NCBI RefSeq assembly: GCF_005502885.1
Contig: NZ_SCMR01000009.1
Span: 62,001 to 126,000, forward strand
DNA: 64,000 nt
Origin: Microbacterium sp. 2FI
GTDB taxonomy: Bacteria > Actinomycetota > Actinomycetes > Actinomycetales > Microbacteriaceae
Reading direction: 5' to 3'
Shown: positions 43,873 to 52,297 of the stretch, in pieces
Numbering within the stretch: position 1 is the first letter of the stretch
How the letters are laid out: every line of letters begins with the position of its first letter
Program-made: the position numbers and the translations under genes
The notes under the pieces: generated by a model
What the model was told of the DNA's origin: nothing
Databases searched by the model: none
The model's input: only the letters and a program-made list of their open reading frames with translations

Positions 43873-45027
43873 TCAGGCCCGGGCGATGACGAGCCGCTCG
43901 ATGGCGGCCTGGATCGCCACGGCCGCCGCACCGCGCGCCCACGCCGAGAATCCGGCGTGGTCGACGTGGATGTCGAGAGGATCCGCGAGCGGGTCGCGAT
44001 CCGCCTCCGCGGCGGCGAGGATCCGGTCCTCGGCGACGTCGTACAGCTCGATCCCGTCGCCGGCGAGCACCACCGAGGGCTGAAGGGTGAGGTTGGCCGC
44101 GAGCGCGACGAAGCGCCCGAGCGCGTCGGCCGCGGCATCCGTCACCGCCAGCGCAGCGGGATCGCCCGCCCGAGCCAGCGCGAGCGCATCCCCGTAGTCC
44201 ACGGGTCGCTGCAGCGCCGCCGAGATCTGCGCCGCGATCGAACCCGACGTGAGCATGGCCTCGGCGCACCCGCGATGGCCGGCGTGGCACACCGGCCCGT
44301 TGGCGGCGAGGGGGATGTGCCCGCCGAGGCCGAGGCCGGCCTCACGCGAGCGCACGACTTCGCCGTGGACGACGAGCGCATAGCCGACGCCGGCACCGAT
44401 CGTGATGACCGAGAAGCCCGGAAGTCCACGACCGACGCCGAACCATCGCTCCGCCTCGGCGAGCGCGACGAGGTCGTTCTCGACCGTGACGACGGCATCG
44501 AGTCGCCGAGAGACTTCCGCAGCGAGGTCGACGTCGCGCCACCCGAGGAAGGCCGCCCGTTCCACGATGCCGCCGCGCACACTGCCGCCGATGCCGATCC
44601 CGATGCCGGACAGGTCGACGACGCCGAGATCCTTCACCGCGGCGGCGACCGCGTCAGTCACCGATGACACGTCACGGTCGGTGAGCTCCCGCTCGGAGGT
44701 CGCCGAGACGGCGGCGCGGATGTCGGTGGCGACGGCGTAGAGCCGGTCGCCGGTGAGCTTGATCCCGACGAAGCGGCCGGAATCGGGGGCGACGTCGAGG
44801 GGTCGGGTGGGCCTTCCCACCGAGCCGTCGACGAGGTCGTCGAGTTCTACGAGGAAGCCTCGATCGAGGAACGGCTTCGCGAGCCGGGTGAGGCTCGCCG
44901 GCGAGAGTCCCAGCCGACGGGTGAGCGCGCTCCGAGAGATCGGCCCGTGGATGAGCACGGCACGCGCCAGCGCGGCCTCGCTGTCGGTCAACACCGTCGT
45001 CCTCCGCTCCCCGATTGATTTCATCAT
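43873..45027 (-). CDS. ROK-family transcriptional regulator
   Basis: 384-residue ROK repressor. The N-terminal helix-turn-helix is SRSALTRRLGLSPASLTRLAKP. The ROK domain has GIGIGIGGSVR and VITIGAGVGYALV, typical sugar-binding segments. The zinc motif is altered: VCHAGHRGCAE, in which the middle Cys of CxCGxxGC is Ala. Two ATGs (45027, 45024) without a clear ribosome site are chosen; a TTG at 45054 with GGAAG ahead is a real alternative. Divergent from the alpha-galactosidase operon, which it probably represses. Confidence 0.87.
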   Translation of the reverse strand: MMKSIGERRTTVLTDSEAALARAVLIHGPISRSALTRRLGLSPASLTRLAKPFLDRGFLVELDDLVDGSVGRPTRPLDVAPDSGRFVGIKLTGDRLYAVATDIRAAVSATSERELTDRDVSSVTDAVAAAVKDLGVVDLSGIGIGIGGSVRGGIVERAAFLGWRDVDLAAEVSRRLDAVVTVENDLVALAEAERWFGVGRGLPGFSVITIGAGVGYALVVHGEVVRSREAGLGLGGHIPLAANGPVCHAGHRGCAEAMLTSGSIAAQISAALQRPVDYGDALALARAGDPAALAVTDAAADALGRFVALAANLTLQPSVVLAGDGIELYDVAEDRILAAAEADRDPLADPLDIHVDHAGFSAWARGAAAVAIQAAIERLVIARA

Positions 45028-45087
45028 GGCATGAAGGAGGGCCCACAGCTGCAAGATTGACTTCCCAGAAACTCCTTGCCGTCCTAA

Positions 45088-45108
45088 TTAGTTCCGTGGT
45101 AGAACTAA
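45088..45108. promoter_or_regulatory. ROK operator candidate at the alpha-galactosidase start
   Basis: TTAGTTC-N7-GAACTAA, with perfect 7-bp arms, ends 3 nt before the alpha-galactosidase ATG. A possible -35 TTGCCG (45076-45081) and -10 TAGAAC (45100-45105, within the palindrome) would place the start point at about the ATG, suggesting a leaderless mRNA blocked by the repressor. Confidence 0.65.
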
Positions 45109-45111
45109 GAC

Positions 45112-47298
45112 ATGACATCCCGCGAAGGTGCGCTCGAGGTGGAAGCGCAGCCAGGCATCGATTCCTCCGCAGCACCGGTCCGCGTGCTGCACCTCCGTCG
45201 CGGAGGCACGAGCGTGGTCGTCGACCTCGACTCCGAGCGCACTCCCGCGATCGTGCATTGGGGCGAAGCACTCGACGGCGCCTCGGCCGAGTCGCTCGCC
45301 TCGCTCGCCATCGCCGCCCGCCCGCAGCGGGTCTCGGGCGGCCTCGACGGCACCCCGCGGCTCACGCTCGTCTCGACGCCGGCGGCCGGGTGGCTGAACA
45401 CTCCGGGCCTGGAAGGCCACCGCGCCGGCAGCGGATTCAGCGCACAGTTCGAGGTCGCCGGCATCCAGGCGAACGACCACCGCGCCCTGCTCTCGCTCGT
45501 CGACGCCGAGGCGCGCCTCGCGGCACAGCTCGAAGTGCGGATCGGGCCGACCGGCCTCTTCCACCAGCGCATGACGGTGCGCAACACCGCCGACACCGCG
45601 TACACGGTGCAGTCGATGCTCCTCGCCTTCCCCGTTCCGTGGGACGCGACCGAGCTGCTCGACACCACCGGCCGGCACCTGCGCGAGCGGAGCCCGCAGC
45701 GCCACGAATTCACCTATGGCACGCACCTGCGCGAGAGCCGCCGCGGCCGACCGGGCGCGGATGCCACGCTCCTTCTGGCGGCCGGCCGGCGCGGCTTCGG
45801 CTTCGAGGCGGGCCGGGTGCACGGCATCCACGTCGCCTGGAGCGGCAACCACCGTGTGCTCGCCGAACGCGTGACCACGGGCGAGGCGTTCCTCGCAGGC
45901 GGCGAACTCCTCGGCCCCGGTGAAGTGATCCTAGATCCGGGTGAGTCGGCGCAGACGCCGTGGGTCATCGGGTCGTGGGGCGACGGACTCTCCGAACTCT
46001 CGCACCGCTTCCACGACGAACTGCGACGGCGCCCGCAGCACCCGAATCGCGCACGGCCGGTCACTCTCAATACGTGGGAGGCGGTCTATTTCGACCACAT
46101 CCTCGAAAAGCTGACGGCCTTGGCGGATGCTGCTGCGGAAGTCGGCGTCGAGCGCTTCGTGCTCGACGACGGATGGTTCACCGGCCGCCGTGACGACACC
46201 GCGGGCCTCGGCGACTGGTTCGTGGACGAGACCGTGTGGCCCGACGGCCTGCACCCCCTGATCGATCACGTGACCGCGCGCGGGATGGAGTTCGGGCTGT
46301 GGGTCGAGCCCGAGATGGTGAACCCCGACAGCGAACTCGCCCGCGCGCATCCGGACTGGATCCTCCGCGGCCGCATGTCGCTGCCGCCGGCGGCCCGCCA
46401 GCAGCAGGTGCTCGATCTCGCGCACCCCGAGGCCTATGCGTATGTCGCCGCGCGACTGCGCGCGCTGCTGGACGAGTACCCGATCGCGTACCTCAAGTGG
46501 GATCACAACCGCGACCTCGTGGATGCCGGCACCGGCCCGGGGGGCCAGGCCCGGGTTCGCGAGCAGACGCTCGCGGTGTACCGGCTTCTCGACGAGCTCA
46601 AGTCCGCTCGACCGGGGCTCGAGATCGAGAGCTGCGCCTCGGGCGGTGCCCGTGTCGACCTCGGCATCCTCGATCGCACCGACCGCATCTGGACGAGCGA
46701 CTGCCTCGACCCGATCGAGAGGCTCACCAACCAGCGCTACACGGCCCTCGTCGTTCCCCCCGAGCTCATGGGCATGCACCTGACGAGCCCTGTCGTGCAC
46801 TCGACGGATCGCACCGTCGCGCTCGGATTCAGCGGGGCGGTCGCGCTGTTCGGCCACTTCGGCGTCGAGTGGGACCTCACGACCGTCGACGATGCCACCC
46901 GCGAGCAGATCGCGGCGTGGATCACCCTCGCCAAGCGGCTGCGCCCGCTCGTCGCCACCGGGCGCACGGTCGACGTCGACGGCGTCGACCCCGGCATCGA
47001 TGTGCGCGGCATGGTCGCCCACGACAGCAGCTCCGCGGTCTTCACGATCACGCAGGTCGAGACCACCGTCGCCTACCCGGCGGGACGCGTCCGCCTGCCG
47101 GGCCTCGATCCCGCCCGCAGCTACCGCCTGCGCATCCTCTCGCCGAGCGCTGAGGCAGGGAGCCCCGGCCAGTCGCCGCTCGAGTGGGCGCAGCATCCGA
47201 TCGTCCTCACCGGCCGGCAGCTCGCCGCCACCGGCATCCGTCCCCCCGTCCAACACCCGCAGCAGTCCACCGTCGTAGAACTCACAGCCGAGGACTGA
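45112..47298 (+). CDS. GH36 alpha-galactosidase
   Basis: 728-residue alpha-galactosidase of family 36 that releases alpha-1,6-galactose from raffinose-type oligosaccharides. N-terminal beta-supersandwich 1-310; barrel 315-640 with FVLDDGWFTGRR, nucleophile Asp464 in LKWDHNRD, and acid/base Asp530 in WTSDCLDP. CASGGARVD binds the galactose. No signal peptide, so it is cytoplasmic and acts on imported sugar. The ATG has no ribosome site, consistent with a leaderless transcript. First gene of an operon with a CUT1 importer. Confidence 0.95.
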   Translation: MTSREGALEVEAQPGIDSSAAPVRVLHLRRGGTSVVVDLDSERTPAIVHWGEALDGASAESLASLAIAARPQRVSGGLDGTPRLTLVSTPAAGWLNTPGLEGHRAGSGFSAQFEVAGIQANDHRALLSLVDAEARLAAQLEVRIGPTGLFHQRMTVRNTADTAYTVQSMLLAFPVPWDATELLDTTGRHLRERSPQRHEFTYGTHLRESRRGRPGADATLLLAAGRRGFGFEAGRVHGIHVAWSGNHRVLAERVTTGEAFLAGGELLGPGEVILDPGESAQTPWVIGSWGDGLSELSHRFHDELRRRPQHPNRARPVTLNTWEAVYFDHILEKLTALADAAAEVGVERFVLDDGWFTGRRDDTAGLGDWFVDETVWPDGLHPLIDHVTARGMEFGLWVEPEMVNPDSELARAHPDWILRGRMSLPPAARQQQVLDLAHPEAYAYVAARLRALLDEYPIAYLKWDHNRDLVDAGTGPGGQARVREQTLAVYRLLDELKSARPGLEIESCASGGARVDLGILDRTDRIWTSDCLDPIERLTNQRYTALVVPPELMGMHLTSPVVHSTDRTVALGFSGAVALFGHFGVEWDLTTVDDATREQIAAWITLAKRLRPLVATGRTVDVDGVDPGIDVRGMVAHDSSSAVFTITQVETTVAYPAGRVRLPGLDPARSYRLRILSPSAEAGSPGQSPLEWAQHPIVLTGRQLAATGIRPPVQHPQQSTVVELTAED

Positions 47299-47326
47299 CC
47301 CCCCGGCTGAGCGCAAGGAGGCGCCG

Positions 47327-48616
47327 ATGTCATACCGAAACAGGACACGCACGCGAGGCCTGGCCGCGCTGGCGGCAGCCGTGATGATCGGAGCGCTCGG
47401 CGGCTGCGCCTCGGGCGCACAGTCCGGCGTCACGACCCTGAACTTCTTCCAGTTCAAGGGCGAAGCGCTCGAGGACTTCAACGAGATCATCGCCGACTTC
47501 GAGGCCGACAATCCCGATATCGACGTCGTGCAGAACCAGGTCGCCGATGCCGACACGATCATCCGAACGCTCCTGGTCAAAGACAAGGCGCCCGACGTCA
47601 TCACCCTGAACGCGAACGGCGGGTTCGGCAAGCTCGCCCAGTCGGGAGTGTTCTACGACTTCTCCGACGAGCCCGTGCTGCAGACGATCAATCCCGCGGT
47701 TCAGGAGATCCTCGCGCAGCTCGGCAACAAGGAGGGCGAGGTCAACGGCCTCGGCTACGTCAACAACGCCAACGGCGTGATCTACAACCAGGAGATCTTC
47801 GAGGAGCAAGGGCTCGAGGTCCCCGCGACGTGGGACGAGTTCATCGCTGTGTGCGATGCGCTGCAGGATGCCGGGATCACCCCGTTCTACGGCACGCTCG
47901 CCGACTCGTGGACGGGCCTGCCGTCGTTCAACGCGCTCGGCGCGTATCCCGCGCAGGGCGACTTCTTCGACCGGATGAGGGAGGAGGGCGAGAACGTCGG
48001 CCCCGACTCGGAGGTGTCGTTCCAGAAGGACTTCGCCGAGGCGATGGACCAGCAGTACGAGCTCTTCTCATACATGCAGGAGGGGTATCGGGGGCGCACC
48101 TACGACGACGGCAACGCAGCCTTCGCGAACGGCGAGGTCGCGATGCTCCTCCAGGGCATCTGGGCCATCAACCCCGTCAAGGCCACCAACCCCGACATCC
48201 AGGCCGCGATCTTCCCGTACCCCGCGGTCGACGACCCCGACGATCGGCTGCTCGTGTCGGGCGTGGACGTCGTCGTGACGATGGGCAAGAACACGCCGCA
48301 CCGGGAAGAGGCGCTGCGCTTCATCGACTACCTGTTCGAGGTCGGCGTCATCGAAGACTTCGCGGCCTCGCAGAACATGGTGCCCTCGGTCGAGGGAGCC
48401 GAGATCAGCGACGACCCGTCACTGCAGTCGGTGAAGCCGTACTTCGACTCCGGAATGATCACCGGCTTCATCGACCACCAGATCCCGCCGAGCATCCCGC
48501 TCGCAGCGATCGATCAGCAGTTCCTCTTCAGCGGCGACGCGCAGGCGGCGCTCGCCACCCTCGACAGCGAGTGGGCCAAGGTGGCCGCCCGCACGATCCC
48601 CGTGACAGGAGACTGA
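47327..48616 (+). CDS. CUT1 sugar ABC transporter substrate-binding lipoprotein
   Basis: 429-residue MalE-like lipoprotein with the lipobox GALGGC and Cys27. The mature domain begins TTLNFFQFKGEALEDFNEII, a signature of raffinose/alpha-galactoside receptors in actinobacteria. AAGGAGG precedes the ATG. It lies 28 nt after the alpha-galactosidase gene and two bases ahead of the first permease gene. Uptake of alpha-galactosides is inferred from its neighbours. Confidence 0.9.
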   Translation: MSYRNRTRTRGLAALAAAVMIGALGGCASGAQSGVTTLNFFQFKGEALEDFNEIIADFEADNPDIDVVQNQVADADTIIRTLLVKDKAPDVITLNANGGFGKLAQSGVFYDFSDEPVLQTINPAVQEILAQLGNKEGEVNGLGYVNNANGVIYNQEIFEEQGLEVPATWDEFIAVCDALQDAGITPFYGTLADSWTGLPSFNALGAYPAQGDFFDRMREEGENVGPDSEVSFQKDFAEAMDQQYELFSYMQEGYRGRTYDDGNAAFANGEVAMLLQGIWAINPVKATNPDIQAAIFPYPAVDDPDDRLLVSGVDVVVTMGKNTPHREEALRFIDYLFEVGVIEDFAASQNMVPSVEGAEISDDPSLQSVKPYFDSGMITGFIDHQIPPSIPLAAIDQQFLFSGDAQAALATLDSEWAKVAARTIPVTGD

Positions 48617-48617
48617 C

Positions 48618-49556
48618 ATGACGACCATGACCGAGGCCGTGCGCGCCTCGTCGACGGGCGGCGCCGCGAGGAAGCGCGCCGCCCGGACGCGGAGCGACAC
48701 GAAGCGGGCGGCACCCGCGTTCTACTGGATGGTGTGGCCGGCGGTCATCGCGTTCGCCGCGTTCCACACCCTGCCGGTGCTGATCGGCATCTTCTTCAGC
48801 TTCACCAACTACGCCGGCTACGGCGACTGGAACTTCATCGGGCTGTCGAACTACTTCAATCTGTTCAAAGACAGCAGGGTGCTGCAGGCGTACGGCTTCT
48901 CGTTCCTGTTCGCGATCGTCGCGACGATTCTGACGAACGCCATCTCGCTCGCGATCGCCCTCGGACTCAACGCGAAGATCAAGGCGCGGAACTTCTGGCG
49001 CGGGGTCTACTTCGTCCCGTACATCCTGGCGATCCTCGTCATCGGCTACGTGTTCCAGTTCTTCTTCTCGAACTCGCTGCCGAAGATCCTGTCGGGCATC
49101 CCGCTCTTCGCAGACAACATCCTCACCAACGAGACCTGGGCCTGGACGGCGATCGTCGCCCTGGCGGTGTGGCAGGCATGCGCCTTCGCGATCATCATCT
49201 ACCTGTCGGGGCTGCAGACCATCCCCGCAGAGCTCTATGAAGCCGCGTCGATCGACGGCGCGAGCCCATGGCGGCAGTTCCGCTCCATCACCTTCCCGCT
49301 CATCGGCGCGTTCTTCACGATCAACGTGGTGCTGAGCCTCAAGGGCTTCCTGCAGGTGTTCGACCCCATCGTCGCCCTCACCAACGGGGGCCCGGGCACG
49401 TCGACCGAATCGGTCACGCTGCTCATCTTCCGCGGCGGATTCTCCGGCGGAGAGTTCGCCTACCAGACCGCCAACGCCGTGATCTTCTTCATCGTGATCA
49501 CGATCGTCTCGCTCTTCCAATTCCGGGTCCTTCAGCGCAGAGAGGCCGATTTCTGA
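48618..49556 (+). CDS. CUT1 sugar ABC transporter permease (MalF-like)
   Basis: 312-residue permease with six predicted membrane helices and EAA loop ELYEAASIDGASPWRQFR. Starts one nucleotide after the binding-protein stop and its own stop overlaps the next gene by one base. N-terminus basic and cytoplasmic. Part of the alpha-galactoside importer; no ATPase encoded in this locus. Confidence 0.92.
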   Translation: MTTMTEAVRASSTGGAARKRAARTRSDTKRAAPAFYWMVWPAVIAFAAFHTLPVLIGIFFSFTNYAGYGDWNFIGLSNYFNLFKDSRVLQAYGFSFLFAIVATILTNAISLAIALGLNAKIKARNFWRGVYFVPYILAILVIGYVFQFFFSNSLPKILSGIPLFADNILTNETWAWTAIVALAVWQACAFAIIIYLSGLQTIPAELYEAASIDGASPWRQFRSITFPLIGAFFTINVVLSLKGFLQVFDPIVALTNGGPGTSTESVTLLIFRGGFSGGEFAYQTANAVIFFIVITIVSLFQFRVLQRREADF

Positions 49557-50482
49557 TGACCACCGCAACCAACATCGCCCCGCAGGCCGAGAACGAGCTT
49601 GACGCAGCGTACGGACCGGTCGCGGTCAAACCGCGACGCCGACGCGGGGAGCCGGACGACGACACCCGCAAGACCAACTGGTGGGCGACCGCCCTCATCG
49701 CGGTCTGCTCGCTGACCGTCCTCATCCCGCTCTACCTCGCGGTGGTCGTCGCCCTGAAGACGCCGGAACAGCTCACGCAGGGCACGGGCTTCGAACTGCC
49801 GAACCCGATTCGCTGGGAGAACTTCGCCGAGGCGTGGGAGCGCACGAGCTTCCCGCAGGCGCTGGCGAACACCGCGATCATCACGGTCGGATCGGTGGTG
49901 TTCACACTGCTGACCAGCTCGGTGGTCGCCTACGCACTCGCGCGCAATATCCACCGCCCGTTCTTCAAGGGGGTGTTCTTCTATCTGCTGGCAGCCCTGT
50001 TCATCCCGTTCCCGATCATCATGCTCCCGCTCGTGAAGCAGACCGCGATCCTCGGGCTCGACAACCAGGCCGGCATGATCATCCTGTACACGATCTACGG
50101 GCTGTCGCTGAACATCTTCATCTACACCGCGTACATCCGCTCGATCCCGATCGAGCTCGAGGAAGCGGCGCGGATGGACGGCGCATCGACGTGGCGCGTG
50201 TTCTGGTCGGTGATCTTCCCGCTCCTCATGCCGATGAACGCCACCGTCGGCATCCTCACGTGCGTGTGGGCGTGGAACGACTTCATCATGCCGCTCGTGG
50301 TTCTGACCGACCCGAGCTCGCGCACGCTGCCGCTCGCGCAGTACGTGTTCCAGGGCCAGTTCAACACCGACTACACCGTCGCCTTCGCGTCGTACCTCAT
50401 GGCGATGGCGCCGCTGCTGATCGTCTACATCTTCTCGCAGCGGTGGGTCATCTCCGGGGTTACGCGGGGGTCGATCAAGTAG
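49556..50482 (+). CDS. CUT1 sugar ABC transporter permease (MalG-like)
   Basis: 308-residue permease with an unusually long basic N-terminus (about 40 residues) and the EAA loop ELEEAARMDGASTWRVFW. Its ATG overlaps the preceding stop (TGATG), which rules out the longer open frame running back to 49268. Last gene of the operon; it ends three bases before the convergent lectin-like gene with no room for an intergenic terminator. Confidence 0.92.
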   Translation: MTTATNIAPQAENELDAAYGPVAVKPRRRRGEPDDDTRKTNWWATALIAVCSLTVLIPLYLAVVVALKTPEQLTQGTGFELPNPIRWENFAEAWERTSFPQALANTAIITVGSVVFTLLTSSVVAYALARNIHRPFFKGVFFYLLAALFIPFPIIMLPLVKQTAILGLDNQAGMIILYTIYGLSLNIFIYTAYIRSIPIELEEAARMDGASTWRVFWSVIFPLLMPMNATVGILTCVWAWNDFIMPLVVLTDPSSRTLPLAQYVFQGQFNTDYTVAFASYLMAMAPLLIVYIFSQRWVISGVTRGSIK

Positions 50483-50485
50483 CGG

Positions 50486-50809
50486 CTAGACCGCATCCGT
50501 CGCGAGCCAGGTGACCAGCAACGAGCTCAGCGTGCAGTCGTCTGACACCTCGACGCGGATGTTGAACTCCTCGGCTTGAACGTTCTGCGGCGTCAGGAAG
50601 ACACGGACTTTGCCTCCCGTGGCCTCGATGCCGGCCAGTGACAGCACGACGTTCGGCGGGCTGCTGAACGGCGCGCCGCCCCACGTGGCGAGAGGGATAT
50701 CGGGCGACACATAGGAGCGCAGCCCGGTGCCCGCGCCGAGGTCCCACGTCCCCATCACCCCCGTCATCGGGTCGTAGTACGGCAGACTGACGGTTCCAGA
50801 CCTGATCAC
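50486..50809 (-). CDS. H-type lectin-like protein
   Basis: 107-residue protein without a signal peptide. The second half matches the H-type lectin pattern: FSSPPNVVLSLAGIE, an Arg/Val strand, EEFNIRVEVSDD, and the terminal VTWLA. GTG at 50809 is selected because AGGAGGGAGAG lies upstream; the frame is open to 50869. H-type lectins bind GalNAc/galactose in eukaryotic relatives and occur sporadically in bacteria. The lack of a leader makes a cytoplasmic or unconventional role possible. Domain call moderate. Confidence 0.65.
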   Translation of the reverse strand: MIRSGTVSLPYYDPMTGVMGTWDLGAGTGLRSYVSPDIPLATWGGAPFSSPPNVVLSLAGIEATGGKVRVFLTPQNVQAEEFNIRVEVSDDCTLSSLLVTWLATDAV

Positions 50810-50836
50810 GAGACTCTCCCTCCTCGGCGCGACAAC

Positions 50837-50857
50837 GTCACATGACGTATCTGTGAC
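50837..50857. promoter_or_regulatory. Inverted repeat upstream of the lectin-like gene
   Basis: GTCACA-N9-TGTGAC (50837-50857) lies 27 nt ahead of the lectin-like GTG. It is a plausible regulator site, but the arms face the opposite way from a CRP box. Confidence 0.35.
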
Positions 50858-50979
50858 GGATCTTGGCACCGCCTTGCCCGGATATCTACCACCATGCTGA
50901 GTCTGCGCAGCACGACGAGAGCAACGACCGCCGTTGCGGCGGGTGCCGGAACCGACTCAGTCGAGCCGCGGCGCGCGAC

Positions 50980-52119
50980 TCAGTCGTCGGAAAGCATCTT
51001 CGGGAGATAGCCGAGTCGGTCGAGCCGTCGGACGAGGCGCGGAGCGAGTGGACCGTGAGCGAGTGAGAGCCGATAGAAGCGCGGCCCCTCGGACGCCTGG
51101 CGCAGGAGTCCGCGCTCGAGCAGGCCGCGGATGACACGCGACCGTCGGTCAGCCGCGCCCGGGACGACATCCCCGAGGTCGCCGGCCTTCACCACGCCTC
51201 GCTCGAGTGTCGCGCGCAGGATCGCTTCGTCATCGGACGAGATGATGCCGTCTCGCGCGAGGGTAGCCAATGCGGGCCCGACGAGTTCCTCGATGACATA
51301 GTCGTGATTCTGCAGCTTGATGAGCCGAGCGAGGTCGTCGCGGATCCCGGTGGTGAAGAACTCGATCCATCGCACCGTTCCGGCTTCCGAGAGATCATCG
51401 GCGGCTTCGAGCGCCGCCATGTAGCCGTCGCGGTCGTTGCCGAAGACCGCCGTCGGATTCAGTGCGCTGTGGCCGCGGCGCGCGAAAATCGTCCTCCGCA
51501 GCATCGCGTACGTGAGCAGCCGGGATACGCGCCCGTTCCCGTTGCCGAACGGGTGGATCCATACGAATCGGTGATGGGCGATGGCGATCTGGAGCATCTG
51601 CTCATGCATGGGCCGCTCGGTGTTCGAGAAGTCCAGCAGCGCGGTCATCTCGGCGTGCACGGTCACGCACGACGGCGGCACGTGCGACGAGTCCGTGATC
51701 GCGACCTCCCGCTCCCGGTAGGCGCCCGGCGTCGGATCGCCCTCCCGAGTGAGGCCGCGCACAGTCCGGTCGTGCAGCTCACGGATGAGCGCATGGGAGA
51801 GCGGCTGACGCGGGTCGAGCGTGTCGAGGAAACGCACGGCCTCGACGATGTTCGTGATCTCCTTGAGATGCTCATCAGGCCGCCCGGTCGACGCAGGGAC
51901 ATCGATACGACTGATCGCGTCATACACCGTCGTGCGATTGCCCTCGATGCGTGCGGACACGACGCTCATCACCATGTCGAACAGTTTGTGGAGCTCGACG
52001 AAGGTGTCCCTCGGAGTCGTCCCGGTGCCGATGTCCGCCCGCAGGCGTTCGATCGCGAAGAGCGTCGCCACGAGATCAGACTCGAAGTCGATTCGCGGAA
52101 TCGCGTACTTGTCTGTCAT
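50980..52119 (-). CDS. Fic-family protein with N-terminal inhibitory helix
   Basis: 379-residue Fic enzyme that would transfer AMP to a protein hydroxyl. Core motif HPFGNGNGR at 189-197 has the catalytic His and all phosphate-binding residues. The N-terminal helix has the inhibitory motif SARIEGN (Ser55 to Glu59-Gly60), so it is a self-inhibited class II Fic. A C-terminal helical/winged-helix-like part (about 280-379, RDGIISSDDEAILRATLE) may bind DNA. ATG at 52119 preferred over TTG at 52146. A palindrome lies directly upstream, so it may repress its own gene. Confidence 0.92.
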   Translation of the reverse strand: MTDKYAIPRIDFESDLVATLFAIERLRADIGTGTTPRDTFVELHKLFDMVMSVVSARIEGNRTTVYDAISRIDVPASTGRPDEHLKEITNIVEAVRFLDTLDPRQPLSHALIRELHDRTVRGLTREGDPTPGAYREREVAITDSSHVPPSCVTVHAEMTALLDFSNTERPMHEQMLQIAIAHHRFVWIHPFGNGNGRVSRLLTYAMLRRTIFARRGHSALNPTAVFGNDRDGYMAALEAADDLSEAGTVRWIEFFTTGIRDDLARLIKLQNHDYVIEELVGPALATLARDGIISSDDEAILRATLERGVVKAGDLGDVVPGAADRRSRVIRGLLERGLLRQASEGPRFYRLSLAHGPLAPRLVRRLDRLGYLPKMLSDD

Positions 52120-52130
52120 TCGTGACCCTA

Positions 52131-52147
52131 CTTGCCTGATAGTCAAG
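52131..52147. promoter_or_regulatory. Palindrome directly upstream of fic
   Basis: A 17-nt imperfect palindrome, CTTGnCTnnnAGnCAAG, sits 11 nt ahead of the Fic ATG in an A+T-richer stretch. It may be an operator, possibly for the winged-helix-like end of the Fic protein itself. Confidence 0.45.
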
Positions 52148-52297
52148 ACTTATTTGCAGGCTAGCAGCGTGAACTCGCGAAATCTAGGTGTTCCAGCGCG
52201 TCATGAGCGCTGAATTATTTGCGGCATTCCTACGGCGAAAATTGCCGTTCCGTGTCTTCGGCCTCGCCCCAATCCGGTTTGGAAGAGGTCGGCCCGA

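Noticed and set aside
43823..44290. Longer ECF sigma frame (to 44290)
   Set aside because: The extension lies within the ROK gene region in another frame and has no sigma features.
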